NCBI GenBank assembly: GCA_964059195.1
Contig: CAXKWD010000007.1
Coordinates: 155,109,269 to 155,173,268, forward strand
Length of the DNA stretch: 64,000 nucleotides
Direction: 5' to 3'
From: Ectobius pallidus
Lineage: Eukaryota > Arthropoda > Insecta > Blattodea > Ectobiidae
Positions 30,401 to 45,000 of the stretch are shown here, one piece after another. The notes below the pieces were generated by a model, which ran no database searches, had not been told where the DNA came from, and was given only the letters and a program-made list of their open reading frames with translations. Each line of letters begins with the position of its first letter. Positions within the stretch are counted from its first letter, which is position 1. Made by a program: the position numbers and the translations under genes.

Positions 30401-33400
30401 GTAGACACAGGCAATTTCTATTAAATCGATTTCTTCGCATGCTTTAAGCAAGGTTACTTAATCATCTACTCTTATATAATTCAACGGCCATAAATAGCAA
30501 GCTCACTCGCTCGCCCGCTTCGTGAAACATCGGGTATACTCGGCGATGTTCGTCTCTGGCAGTGTAAACTTTCACGAAGAGTACAAAATTAGGAAAAACG
30601 TTTCTTTATTATATAAGGCCTAAGTGAAACGAACACAATGAACAAATATTCTAATTTTATTTTTACTTAATTTTCATAACTCTGAACCACAAACATTTTA
30701 AATAAACTACCAGTGTAAATTTCTTAAAAATCCTGGAGTCAATTAATAATGGCGGGCGAAGCCGGGGGGGCAACAGCTGTAAAATATTGATGGTTTAACT
30801 CTTGAAATATCGCTGACAATAAAAATCCAAACAAACCATTTCTTCGCTTGAAACATTATATAATTTCTGAAAATTACACTGAATTGATCAAATAAAATTT
30901 ACATCTTATTCATCTGTCAACAAACAGTTGAGAAACAATACGTATTATGTGTTCACAGTTAGCTATGGAACTGCATAATCGATTCTGAGATCGTTTTTTC
31001 AGGCGGCGCTTTCTAATCGTGGAATGTGCTCTGAAGCCGGAATTTTACCTGTTTCATTAATTATTAATGGCTTAGTTTATGAATGATTCGCGTGCGATTG
31101 TTAATAAATATAATGCTTTAATAGTTATTATACTCTTAATTTTTCAATTAATTATCGTGGGCGAAGCCACGGGCATCTACTACTTCATTACATTGTCACT
31201 CACCTAGCATCTCGTCCTCGGTGTTTACAGTCGCATCCGCACCGTCCGCCTGCATTTGTGCCTTTCTCTCCTTAATCACCTGTAACACCACAATTTCTTT
31301 CTGTATAGGTTTGTATAGAAAATCTTATTAGTAATTTTATTACATGAATTGCGAAGTTAACTGTGAAAAAAGTTCACAACCGTATGCCTATCTTTGTGGG
31401 AGAACATAGGTGTTGAATGTTCAAAATAATATAGAAATTGAAACAGAGAAAACATGCGATTTAAGTTTGCAAGCACTGGCAGTTGGAAGAGTACTTAGGT
31501 TTAAAACCGGGTGTCAGAACCACCTGTTTTGTGCGTCCAAACGGCATACAATTTTGCATAGTTATAGCCTACTTTAGGGCAGCGTTTCTCAGCCTTTTTG
31601 AACCCGACCCCTAATTTTACATCCCATTTTTAAAAGTAGTCTATATGTAGGCCTATATTCTTAATATTTGGGGTATTAATTATAGGTCATTATAACGAAA
31701 TAATTCTAAATACATTTTTTTAATTCGACGGAAACACAGTTATTGCATTCGAAGTAAAATTATATTTTGAACAGATTTTAATATTTATTACCAATTTCAT
31801 AATATAATTAGGAATTATAGGCTAACACAGCGCCTCTAATTACAAATTCCGACAAAGTCTAATTTTTCAGGGTTTTGAATGAAAGAGGGAACCATAGACG
31901 TCAATGCATCAGGGGTTTCAAACTGTGGTTCGTAACTGCAAAAGTAAGGAAACTAGCAATAGGACCTGTATTTTCGAAGATTTTAAAAACTTTGACATCT
32001 AGTGTCCATTTTATGTGAAAAATTTTTACTTCTTTACTTGCTTTATGATATTTTTTAATTATGTCTGCGGACCATCTGCACCATCTTCGCGGACCACCAG
32101 TGGTCCGCGGACCATAGGTTGAGAAACGCTGTTTTAGGGTATGCTTGATTTTTTGACACTAAAATAAAATAATAGCATTTATGACTACATACCTGAGAAG
32201 TGAATCCGTGAAGTACTTTGAGGCATTCTTCATGTCGTTTTCCTGCCTTGAAAAGCTTGAAGATGAAGTCGGGATGGAGCCAGGGTCGCAGCAATCTGTA
32301 TATTGTGAGCTCGCTCATGCTGTAACATTGCACGCACGCGCAGTTGTGTTAATTTACGTTGTAATGGATGCTGAAGGTTTGTTTATCTATCGGAGGAGAT
32401 TGATTTCAATTTATATTTTCAAAAATCAATTAAAATATGTCTCGAAAACAAATTGAGATATTAAAATGAAATTTAAGACTTTAATTTCAGCTTACAGTCC
32501 ACCGCTGTGGGTCAGGGGATGCGTTCGCTCCTCTCACGCAGTGGACCCGGGTTCGATTCCTGGTGTGGACAAGTTACCTAGGTGAGGTTTTTCCGGGGTT
32601 TTCCCTCACCTGTGAGGCAAATGTCAATTAGTTTAGTGGTCCCCGGATATCATCTGGCCGTCATTATCATCTTCATCCCATCCTCGCCTTGTTTGGAGTG
32701 AGTGTGTGTGTGTGTGAATGGTGTGTCTTGTCCTATGTGTTCGTGTTGTCTCGGAGGTGGACCCGGCATTGGACTGATCACTCATTCGGGGAGGCCCTCC
32801 ATGTCCTTGTCTGGTCAAAAAATTATGTATGTGATCCATAAATAATCCCTCTCCCGCCAGGTTGTGGCCCTGTAAGGCCCGGGCGGCTTGAAACTAAGGT
32901 GAAGAAAGATATTATATGAATTGAAATGAATAGGCGCCCTTAAGGTGGGAGGCGGGGTGGGAACGACCCCTAAGCACCGAAGCCGCAGGCTTTTCGTACC
33001 TACCTCCGGGATGGAATGAGTTGCGTGCTCACAGGCCGCCCCGGACCGCAGATCCCCCCGCAGGCCCCCAAGGACCTCCCCTACATCCAACAAGCCTTAT
33101 TACCATGCCACGTGTGCGCCACCCCCTTCGGTCCTCCCAACCGGAGCCCCGACAGGTCCGCGTCACAAACCACCAACAACCTCTTGACCACAAGCAGCGG
33201 GGAGAACGGGAGAGGCCCCCAAAGGGCGCTGACTGCCAAAGCAGGCCCGATACCGGAAGTGGAAACGGGATGATGAAGAAAAGGGGGAAAGGTGAGATGA
33301 AGTGGAGAGTGTTGGTGGAATGAGAAGGGGAAATGGGAGAACCCCGAAAAAAAAACCCAAGGCACGGCTTCGTCCACCACGAATGACACACCCGCCGGCC

Positions 33401-36400
33401 CCGAGATTTGAACTCAGGACCGCTAGCATGCCAGGCTCACGTGCTACAGAAGATATATGAAGTTACCCAGAGTCCCTGGACCTTGGACAAGCTTTTCATT
33501 TTACAATGAGTACCGGTATGTACAGTAATTAATTATTTATTTCCTATCTCTTGGCGTGAAGTGTGAAGTTTGAAGTGTGAAGTGTTCAGTTTACACTTAG
33601 TCCTTTGGCGTTGTCTTCACGTTGGGTGGTATTGTCTTAATGTTCCTATAGGCCTATATTATTTGCTACCAATGGTATAATCTTTTTTTCTTTCTCTCGG
33701 TTTTACCTCCCCCGTTGTAAGGACGTTTATGTGGCCCACGCCCCGCCACGTTTATGTGTCGGAGAAGGGAGTTTCTATGAATCACACACATACGTTTCTG
33801 ACCAGAAGACCTCCCGGAAGAGTGATCAGCCTAATGCCGGGGCCACCTCCGAGACAACACGAACAATAGGACGAGACACACCAGTCGCTCACACACTCTG
33901 AACAAGGCGAGAATGGGATGAAGATGATAATGACGGCCAGATGATATCCAGGGCCACAAGGGCGTAAAGTTATCCAATATTCTTCTTACAAGTGAGAAAA
34001 ACCCCCACCTGTCCCGACCAAGAAATTGAACCTGGGTCCGCTGCGTGAGAGGAGCGAACGCATCCCCTACGCCATAGTGGTGGACTGAAAATATTTTAAT
34101 CGAATTTGTCACATTATTTATGCTAAACTACAACAGCTATAGAAACAGTGTTGCAAGTCACTCACTCGTATACTGCTGCCACATAGTCTGAGTTCCCATC
34201 ATCCTGTGCGAATATCTGAGTCCCCATTGCGGTCTCTGAAACAAAGAAACAAGGTCCGAGTAGCATAATTCTCTTCCTCAACACGCCCAGTTTAAGGATA
34301 TCATTACCAGACATACGTCATTCTACTCTTCGTCTTTTAGTGAGAGTAGCCTTCACCTTTGGAATTCCTTGCTCCGTCAAGAGACTAACAAAATGCGCAC
34401 AATTTAGAAACAAATTAAATATTAGTTTTTTCGACCATACTACAATACTTATTTCGTGTGATATAACGGTACCTTAATGATATCCATAAACTAAACTCCG
34501 CGGTGCTACATCCCTGAAGGGACAAGGCCTACCACCCGACCGCTGCCTCATCTACCATAGGCGGACTGCAGGATTGGGGGCATGTGGTTAGCATACCGAC
34601 ACCCACGTCCGTTAATGGCGGTTTCCATGACTGGAGCCGCTACTTCTCTATAAAGTAGCTCCTCAATTTGAGTCTCGAGGCTGAGTGCACCCCTACCAGA
34701 CCTCCCTACCTCAGAAAAATCCGAGAAGGTACCGGAGATCGAACCCGGGCCGACGGATCTGTAGTCAGTGACGTAAGATTTTGTGAAAGCGAACTAATTT
34801 CGCGGATGTAGCGATATTGTAACAGTTATAAACCTAAATATGACTAAGGAAGCATTTTTGAAAAAATTTCGCACTTATCACTGTTAGGCCTACGAAAAAA
34901 ATACGGTCTCTATATCATTAATGAGAATTAAGTTATTTACAAAATATGTCTAGGATTAGTGTATTATTTTTATGTAATTATTTGCTTTTATTTTTAATAA
35001 TATTTCATGAACTTGTTTTAATAATTTCGGGGTGCGCGGGCAAAGAGAGTTAAGTCCACTTTCTTGTTACTGAGAATTAGAGGGACTTAACACACTATCC
35101 CAGCCCAACATGGCTTTAGAGATGGAAAAACCCATGATGCACACATCCATAACTACCGTACAATTTTGATTATGACTTACTGGACTTAAGACAAATGTAG
35201 AGAAAATTTATATCTATAATTCTATGGACATATCTCAATTTTTTAGGATGGTGGACTTAACTCTCTTTGCCCGCGCACCCCGGAATTTGTTTAGTTTTCT
35301 AAATTGCTACAATTAGTGTTATGTTATTACTAAAATTAGTTTTATTTCTAGTTCTTTATCAAATTTTGCAATTAACTTATTGCATAAGAATACTCTATTG
35401 TTTTATATTATGTATAGTTTTTATGGCGGAGAGAAGAAAAGGCCTTCACCAATAAAATAAATAAATACATATAAACACAGAAGCAAAGACCAGAGAGAAG
35501 ACATAGGTGGATACTCACCACAGATGATATCAAGTGCACACTTGGTGATGTAGGGGTAGACATCAAACCCAGGACTGCCCACTTGAGTTCTCAGCTTGTC
35601 CACCATTATCTCACTCTTCTCTGAGAAAATTTCCACAAAGCCGTCCAGAATTTTGAAGTGGAAAGTTGGCGTGATCATCTTCCTGTGCATGTGCCACTTT
35701 TGCCCTGAACACAGTTAAGCACTCAGTAAAATAATGGAAGCGCTTCCAGCCCAGATCGATAAGTCGATAGCATTTATGCGAGCATTATGTGACAGGCCAT
35801 GTCTGTAGAATTACAGGCATGTAAAAGAACTCCTGCGGGACAAAATTTCGACGGTCCCAGGCCTAAGTTGCAGTACAACCACCGTCGTTATAAACCATAA
35901 AACCAGATAATCATTTCACTCATTCCCTTAGACCTGACTATCAATGAATAGTAAGTAACTCTATTAGCTATAGACATATATTATCATCATTTCCAGTAAA
36001 CACTTGCCCTCTTCTAGCTAACAGTATGAAAAAGACTGTTGGGAGAAGGGGAGAGCAAAGTTCTACATATTTAAGAATGGTAATAAATAGCGAAGGGAGA
36101 GTCGGAAGAAATAACAAAATAATAATAGCCGGAAATAGACCATTCTCAGTGGCGGACGCAGAGGGGGGGATTGGGGGGATAGATCCCCCCCCCGAAATTT
36201 GAAAAAGGGCTATATATGCACTCTAAGTGGCCAGTTTTATAAACTAATTATGTATGTAAGTCTTTCTATCTATTCAAATCCCCCCCCGAAAAAAATTCTG
36301 CGTCCGCTACTGACCATTCTGTTCTATTCTATTTTCTTCCCGCGTAGGGGCAGAGGCGGGTTGGGAACGACCCTAAACATGTAGGCCACATCTGCGGACC

Positions 36401-38956
36401 CTTTATTGCCAACCCCTTGGGAATGGGATGATTGGCATGCCCAAAGGCCCCCGAATCAGATTTCACCGCGAGCCCCCTCGGAACTCCCCAACATCCCGCT
36501 GGAATCAGAAGCCATACCACCTGCACCACACCCCCAGGGTCCCTCAACACCAACAACCACATGACCACAAGCCACAGGGCAGGACGGGAGATGGTCCGAA
36601 AGCCGGGGAAGGAAACGGGATGATAATGAGGAGGAGTTTGAAGGTGAAGTGGAGAGTGTTGATGGAATGAAAGGGAAAACGGGAGGATCCCCGAGAAGAA
36701 CCCCCAAAGTTCCCCACGAATGACACACCCATCTGCCTCGGGATTTGAACCCGGGACCGCTTGCATGCCCTGCCCAAGCGCTAAGCATGAGCCACCGTGA
36801 CGGCGAAATGGACCATTCTACGCAAACTTGAGTTTAATAAAGTCAAGTCTGTTATCTAAACACTAGCATGTGCCCGCGGCTTCGCCCGCGATAATTATTT
36901 CAAAAATTAAAAATTAAGAGCATAATAGTTAAATCATTATATTTATTAACACCTAAAGCACGTGGACTACATACCACGATTAGATAGCATCGCCTAGTAA
37001 AAGCGACCTCAGATTCGAGTTCCTTGGTCCAGAAAACCCCTGTATAGCGAGTTTCGTCCAAATAAAACAATGTTTGACCATATTAGAGCTTACAACATTC
37101 AAGCGATCGCGAAAGTTTTATTTCAAGGTATGACAAAAATAGACAAAGCCAACTGTAATTGTCAAACTTCCATTCAATTTACGTAATTCCAAACCCATCT
37201 GAAACCCACTGGCAACAATATGTTTTAATGTCAAATGTGATTCGGATTCGATAATTCTGTGTAAGAAGGGATTAAGTATTCTCAAAAACACTTGATTTTT
37301 GGCATTTAGAATCAGAATTTTTCAAAATCCTTTCTTAGTGAGCACCTACATTATGAAACGAAGGTACTGTCAAAATTCCAAGTCTCTATCCGTTATAGTT
37401 TAGGCTCTACGTTGATTCCTGTCAGTCAGGACAAAGCCTTTTATATGTGACCTGTAGTATCGTATGCTGCCGAAAGCTGAACACTGAAACATCTTCTTTG
37501 ATTAAAAAAAAAATCACTCAACACAGTATTACATGCAGTTGCATGTGGGCAAAACGAGTTATGAAAATAATGTACAGCTTTATGTGTGGAGAAACCTAAT
37601 ATTAAGTGCATTGTAAGCAATAACTCTAGAAGTCTAGATAATGAAATACCAAAGCATTTAAAGTAAAATATAAAACCACTTTCTTGTGAAAGTTCTATCA
37701 CAGCTAAAGGAAATTTTTGGAGAGGAATATAAAGACTTAAAGTATAAAGTATAAAGACTTAGTAAGAACAGACGTATATAAGTAAGTATAAGGTTAATGA
37801 TTCCGTCTTTCTTTAATATATACTTCAGTTGTGTTTATAGGCCTACTCCGTTTAGCTTCGAGGCTATATCAGGAGTTTGGGATCTGTGTCTATACAGTAG
37901 GGTAAACAAGTAAAGTAAAGTGTTCCCTATTACAGACCATGGAGGCCCAGAGGGTTCCAGGAGGATGAGGCTCCCAGATTTTTAGACAATCGGCACGTGA
38001 AGGTGGTAAGGTTGTCAGCCTTACGCACCGGCCGCCTTTACCCCCAGGAATGCTCCCGGTACTCATTTCTGTTACAGGGTGAGTCGACCCCAGGGCCATA
38101 GTGCCACCAGAAGGATTAGGCCAATTGAAAAATTCCAATGTCCTCATCGGGGATCGAACTCTCGACCTTCCGGTTTGTAGCGCCTCAACCACTACGCTAC
38201 GGCGTACCCCCATGCAGTAGGGTAGGCCATGGAACTATTGATTGTCAATTGTTTCTATTGTCGTGTATTTAATGGAGTAAATTTCATCTGATATTAATTT
38301 AAATGGATATGACACAGGATGAGGATGATTCATGGTAGGCCTATGTAAATATCCAATTCGGTATTTGCCTATACGACTGGGGAAACCATGAAAAAACCCA
38401 TGTCAAATTGGTCGGCCCTGGGATATGAACCTGGGACCTCCTGAATTCGAGTCCAAGACGTTACCCTCTCGGCCACCTCGGTCGGTTACGTCTTTCTATT
38501 CATTAAATAGTCGCAATAAATATAATTCGAGACTCGCATTGTCTCACGATAAATTCTCCACCTCTCATTATATTACCTCTGATAAAATGTTTCATAGAAA
38601 ATTTATATTTAATTACCAGCAGGCCTAATGCGTATTGCTTACTGCACACGTCAAGAAGTCCACTTATTCTTCTCCACTATTGCGTAAAATAAGGTAGAAA
38701 ATAATCAGAGCAATTTTTGATTGGTATCGGTGTATGGTTATTTAACGACGGAGATGTACTGCAACTTAGGCTTGTGACCGTCGCCGGTGTGCCGGATTTT
38801 TGTCCCGCAGGAGTTCTTTTACATACCTGTAAATCTACAGACAGGACCTGTCACCAGTGTTGCCAACCACAAAAGCTAAAATCCCTTTGACAACTCCATA
38901 AATTTTCTTTAAATTTCTTTGACGCATTAAAAAAATCTTTAATTATATATTTTACC

Positions 38957-39015
<59 letters not shown>

Positions 39016-42000
39016 ATCTTGCCTTAATTTAACTGCATGCAATTCTCGAAGGCATAAATGCGCTGAGAGAAGAGAGAAATGTTGTGCTGAGGCGTCGTTT
39101 TTAACTTAGTGGTATACATTTAAATAGTTGTAGACTGCTCTCTCGCTCTCTATTTTATTATTTGTCCAAATTTCCGATTTATCTTTATTAATTATCTATG
39201 AAAAACAGTAAATTAATTTTTTCTGTAGATTTGGGACGAAATTCTTTGGTTCTTTGAAGGAAGCAAGATTTCTCTAAATCTACAGAAATTTCTTTGAGGT
39301 TAGCAACACTGCCTGTCACATTCATGCACACATAAATGCCATCGACCTGGGCGGGATCGAACCCGCAACATTGGGCACAGTAAGTCAGCGCATTAAATAT
39401 GCAATTTTACATGAAATCTTACAGTGCCTAAGTTGCCAAATTGTTTTCCCCTTTCTCTCCTCCTGAAAATTTCTCACCTGTAGAAGTGAGCAAACCTGTT
39501 CCTAGCCACTCGTGAAGGAACTTGTAAGCATACGCCTTCTCTATGTGTTTGCTGCTGTTCAACACCGTCTGCGAAAACAGAAATAAAAGAGCAGATATCA
39601 TTATTTAACTCAGCTTTAATTATACTCATTTGAGCATGGAGGCCGTATCAGGAGTTCAGATTCTGTGTGCATGCAGAAGACCATGTAACTATACAAGTGC
39701 CGTAAGGCACGTTTACGGGTCGAGGAAACAGATTGAAAACCCGAGGCGCAGCCGAGGGTTTTTAAGTTTTCGAGACCAGTAAATGCCTTTACGGCCCGTG
39801 TGTTGCATGCTATTTTTTGCACGATGATTATTTATATCAATTTAATTATATTAATTGTGATATTACCTGAAAATATTATGTAAATACATTCTTGAAAATA
39901 GATGTTTATTTCAGAACGTGATTCGCATGTGTTTGTTGTTATGGGAACCGAATATTTGTCCTGGGGGCCGTGCCCATAAAGGCTTGTATTATGAAGTGTA
40001 TCGTAATGAATTATGACGTAGCGCTTGGACCGTAAGTAATTTAACCTCATCGCAACCGCCCTTAGCAACAAGACTGTGTGGGAATGCCAACTTACGATCC
40101 ATGTAAACAACGTTCGTAAGTACCACTTACTAGCTAAGGAGTGCAAAAATGTATTTTTTGCACGACTTAACTAATTACTGGTACTTACGAATGTTGTTGC
40201 CGTGGATCGTAAGTTGACATTCCCACACGCAATCTTGTTGCTATGGAAACAAAACAAATTTCCGTGCGGTAAGAGTTTCCGTGCTGTAATTTACAAGGCC
40301 CCCCAGGACAAATATTCGGTTCCCATAACAACAAACACTTGCGAATCACTTTCTGAAATAAACATATATCTTCAATCTCTCTATATATAAAAGGCTTTGT
40401 CCTGACTGACTGACAGGAATCAACGTACAGCCTAAACTAAAACAGGTAGAGACTTGGAATTTTGACAGTACCTTCCTTTCATAATGTAGGTGCTCACTAA
40501 GAAAGGATTTTGAAAAATTCTGATTTTAACCCCCAAAAATTAAATGTTTTTTAAAATACTTAACCCCTTTTTACACAGAATTATCCAAACAAATTCACAG
40601 AACATATTGTTGCCAGTTGTATCAGGTGAGTTTGGATTAAATAAAATGGACGTTTGACAAATTAGAGAAGGTATCATAATTCATATTATCTGTATTAATA
40701 AAAGGAATTGTCCTCGATGTCCAGCGAAATATACTGAACGCAGAGATCTGAAATTTTAAACATAGGTGGGCTGAAGGGTCGGAAAATGCACCTCCAAGCC
40801 GGAATTTTAATTTTAGTTTTCGTTCGTGAGTTATGAGTGAAAAACGGGCAAAAAACGTGCATTTTGTGCGTTTTCGAAACATAAGTTTTCAGTTATATAT
40901 TTCAATGTCAAATCAACAGTTGGCTTTGGCTATTTTTGTCATACCTTGAAAATAAAACTTTCGCGATCGCTTGAATGTTGTAAGCCCTAAATATGGTCAA
41001 ACGTTGTTTTATTTGGACGAATCTCACTATACAGAGGTTTTCTGGGCCAAGAAACTCGAATCTGAGGTCGCTTTTACCAGACGATGCTATCTAATCGTGG
41101 AATGTAGTCCACGTGATTTAGATGTTAATAAATATAATGATTTTACTATTATGCTCTTAATTTTTAATTATTGAAATTATTATCGCGGGCGAAGCCGCGG
41201 GCACATGCTAGTAATGTATATACCAGGTACATCATATTTTCAGGTAATGTCTCAATTAATATAACTAAATTGATATAAATAATCATCGTGCAAAAAATAG
41301 CATGCAATACTCGTGCCGTAAGCGCATAACGGATCTCGGAAAATCGAAACAACTCTTTCCTCGATCCGTATGCATCGCTTAGGGCACTTGTATCGCAATA
41401 AACTATTGTGGCGTCTATTAATAATCAACTGATTATTTTAATGACTATGGTATAGGGTGAATTAGCGGGGATGATTAGTGTTAAGTAAATATCCATTTCG
41501 GGTTTTGCTCTTACGACTGCGGAAACCATGAACCACCCCCCCCCCCATTGGCCGGCCACGAGCCAAATCTGGGACCTCCCAAATGCGAGTCCAAGACACT
41601 ACCATGTCGGGCACCTCGCTCGATGTTATATATATTTTATTTCCAGGGACGTATCCAAGATATTTTTTCGAGAGGGGCTATATAAGTCAACACTGTTATC
41701 ACTAGGGCCCGGAAATTTATGAAAATCATATTTTTAATAATGTAAATTATTACTAGGTGTCAAAGAAATATTAAGAAATTGATGGTTTAATTTTGCATAT
41801 TTTGTTGGTTTTGCAATGATGCATCACATTTGCTCAATATTAAAATATTTGTGCATATTTAACCAATTTGTCACATTTATAACAGCATATTATGAGAGAT
41901 GTCCAATATTGTGCATATCTCTGTTAATTTAAAGGGTATATGAATGTTTTGGAAACCGACTATAAAATTTGTTTATAGTAAATAGACTATATTTTTTTGT

Positions 42001-45000
42001 AACCGATTATATAATATTAAAGCAACGTTATATTCGTCCGCCGGCGTGGTCTTGTGGTTAGCATCGCTGACTACAGATCCGTCGGTCCGGGTTCGATTCT
42101 CGGTAACTCCTCGGATTTTTCTGAGGTAGGGAGGTCTGGTAGGGGTGCACTCAGCCTCGTGATTCAAATTGAGGAGCTACTTGATAGAGAAGTAGCGGCT
42201 CCGGTCAAGAAAACCACCATTAACGGCCGTGGGTGTCGGCATGCTGACCACATGCCCCCCAATCCTGCCATCTGCCTACGGGAGATGACGCAGCGGCCGG
42301 GTGGTAGGCCAAGTCCCTCCAGGGATGTAGCGCCACGGAGTTTAGTTTTAACGTTATATTCATTATTTTTCAATTTACTAAAATTTATTGCAATAACTTA
42401 ACCTTGTTTTATTTTAATTTTTATTATGTAATTCATAAGAATATACTATCTTTTAAAATTCGTGATGTAATTCAGCCAACAACAGAACATCTAGTACAGT
42501 ATTAAATTTACTTAAATAATAGAGCATACCTCATTTTTCCGGAGCATATTTCACAAATTCCAGGTAAAATTTCGATGTTAGGCTGAATTTTGTCAGGATG
42601 TGCAATTAAACTGTCTACTAGACCTATTTGTCAATTTAAAATGTTCTTATGTGCAACATATTAGCATTACTTAACGTTTCGGGGGGGGCTGTAGCCCCCT
42701 CAGCCCCCCTCTGAATACGCCCCTGTTTAATTTCTGTCGACGACATCGCGTATTCTCAAATATTACAAAGCATACAGCAATGTACAGTGAATGCCGCTTA
42801 ATGTAATCGCGGATAGTGTTATCAATCGGGTAATGTTATCACTTTTATAAAGTCCCATAGAGATTAATACTGATATATTGAAAAAATGATGTTTATTGTG
42901 ATCAAAGATTCGGTTTATGTTATCACATTTTCCTTTTTGCGGCTTTATTTCCAAGTACTGTACGTCAATCAAAATTTCGTTTTTTAGAGTTTCGTTTCTA
43001 ATTCAACTGTATTGTGTTGTACTCTTTCCAGCTCACAGGATGACCAGTTCGAGGGGGTTTCAGTACATAACTTTCTCTTTTAAGCAATAAAACATGTTTC
43101 ACCCACAGTTAAGCTGCAGCTTTTGACTTATAAAGGTAACTGTGTTGACATTCAGTGATGGCTAGTGTAAAATCAAAAGACTAAAACAGGCGTTAGATAT
43201 TCTGCTACGCGGTGTTCATCACAGATCAGAATAGACTTCCAAAAATACTCGTAACTGGATATGGAGTAACTTATTGGTTAGTAAACTTCTAAAGGAAAGT
43301 AAAAAATAAAAAATAAATACTTTGTTACTGGTTGAAAAAAGTTTTGCTTGCAGTGTATTACTGTATCAGGATATAAATGGTTCAATATTATTCACAGTTA
43401 TGTATTACTTTATGAAAATATTTACAGTATATATGAATAAATAACCTTCATTTAATTCCTTCGGCTACTGTTATCAGTAGGTTAATACAGTCAACCTTCG
43501 ATTATACCCTAATGCCACCATTTGTTCTCTAATATTTAATGCCACAAAGCGAAGGTGGCACTAAAACGAAATTTAATTTTTCAATTAAAATGACATATTA
43601 CTTGCTTACTGCACTGCATAATGAAAGGAAAATTTAATAAAAGGTAAATAAAAGAACTTTAGCACAAAACATTATAACTCTATAATTAGGTCACATCCAG
43701 AAATAGTACATATGAACAACAAAAAATTCAATAAGTTTATCAAAAATCTTATTTCATAGTTCAAAAGTTACTTCACTCTGTACTTAGTAGACAATTAAGG
43801 AACGATTTTATTTGTAATAACTCATGGTTTCAATTTTTGTTCTTACTACTTTTCCTTTTTTCTTTTTACTATTCTGTTCTTTCTTTTTTATTATTATTTT
43901 GTAGGTATTGATTTAATATTATATTTTCTTTATGTATTTGTAATTTGTATTTTATAATGTAAATGGCTGAACTGTGCCCGAGCACGAGTGCTTGCTCATT
44001 CGGGTGGTCTTGTTTTGTTTTGTATAAATATTTTGTATAAATAAATATAAATATAAAAAAATATATAAAAAATAAAAAAAAATATATATATATATTGTTC
44101 AATAGCTCAATTTATTACAGTATAGGCTATGTCCAGTGCTACAGTACACAAAGGGGTTGAAAATCATGTGAGTATGTGTAGGCTTAAGTGATTAACTGTA
44201 ACTGAGGAACTGTAGTGTAGTGTTCAATAGATGAATGTTCCCTGGACTAAAAGAAGTGAAAGTTTTTAATGTCTCATTGTATGAAGAGCTCTTTCTACCT
44301 ACTCCACTCTCACGCAGGCTGTCTGTCCGACTTCCTAACGGGTCGTACCCTTTTGCGTCCCAAAGCGATTGGTCGCTTCATCAAAACAACCCTCGTGCGT
44401 CCGGTGCAATTTGACGTAAACAACCCTCGTGCGTCCCGTCTTAACAAGGTCGATACATCTATCTGACGAAGCCTTGAATAATATACAAGCAGAAACATAT
44501 ATTCACACATCATGCTTGGGAGGATTTGAAATAAGAAGAAACATAAATTAAATAAGATTGTATTGACTTGACGGAAAATTTTATTTCTCATTCTCATGTT
44601 ACCATACAACCGTTTCGGTTCTGAAATAAGAGAAATGCAGTATCACTTTCATTCTTTCCTCCCCTAAAACCCGGGACATAAAATACTGCGAGCATAGGAC
44701 TCAAAATGTTCCATCCCATGCTTAGGGCCTTATTTCTCAACTAATACAAAGCATACAGCTATGGATAACGTATAAGCGGAAAGGATTGTTTACCTACTTC
44801 TGATATAGCATACTCACACACTTAAGTTATCCCTGCATTACGACCTCTTATTCTACATCAAAATGTGAATTGAGAAAATATTTCTTGTGTCGAGGGTAGA
44901 GAAAGTTATGTGAATGCATTACAATGTGCTTTATTCTCGTGGATTTTATTCTTCAAGAATTATTTTTACAAAACGTTAGCATCAGAATTCGTTAAAGTCC

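Noticed and set aside
33016..33429. Several overlapping ORFs of about 100 aa
   Set aside because: They arise from the GC-rich body of SINE S4, are open in four frames, and have no splice or promoter context.
38851..39042. Poly-leucine ORF
   Set aside because: It is the reverse reading of a (TAA)n microsatellite inside a hAT element. The same applies to 53479-53922.
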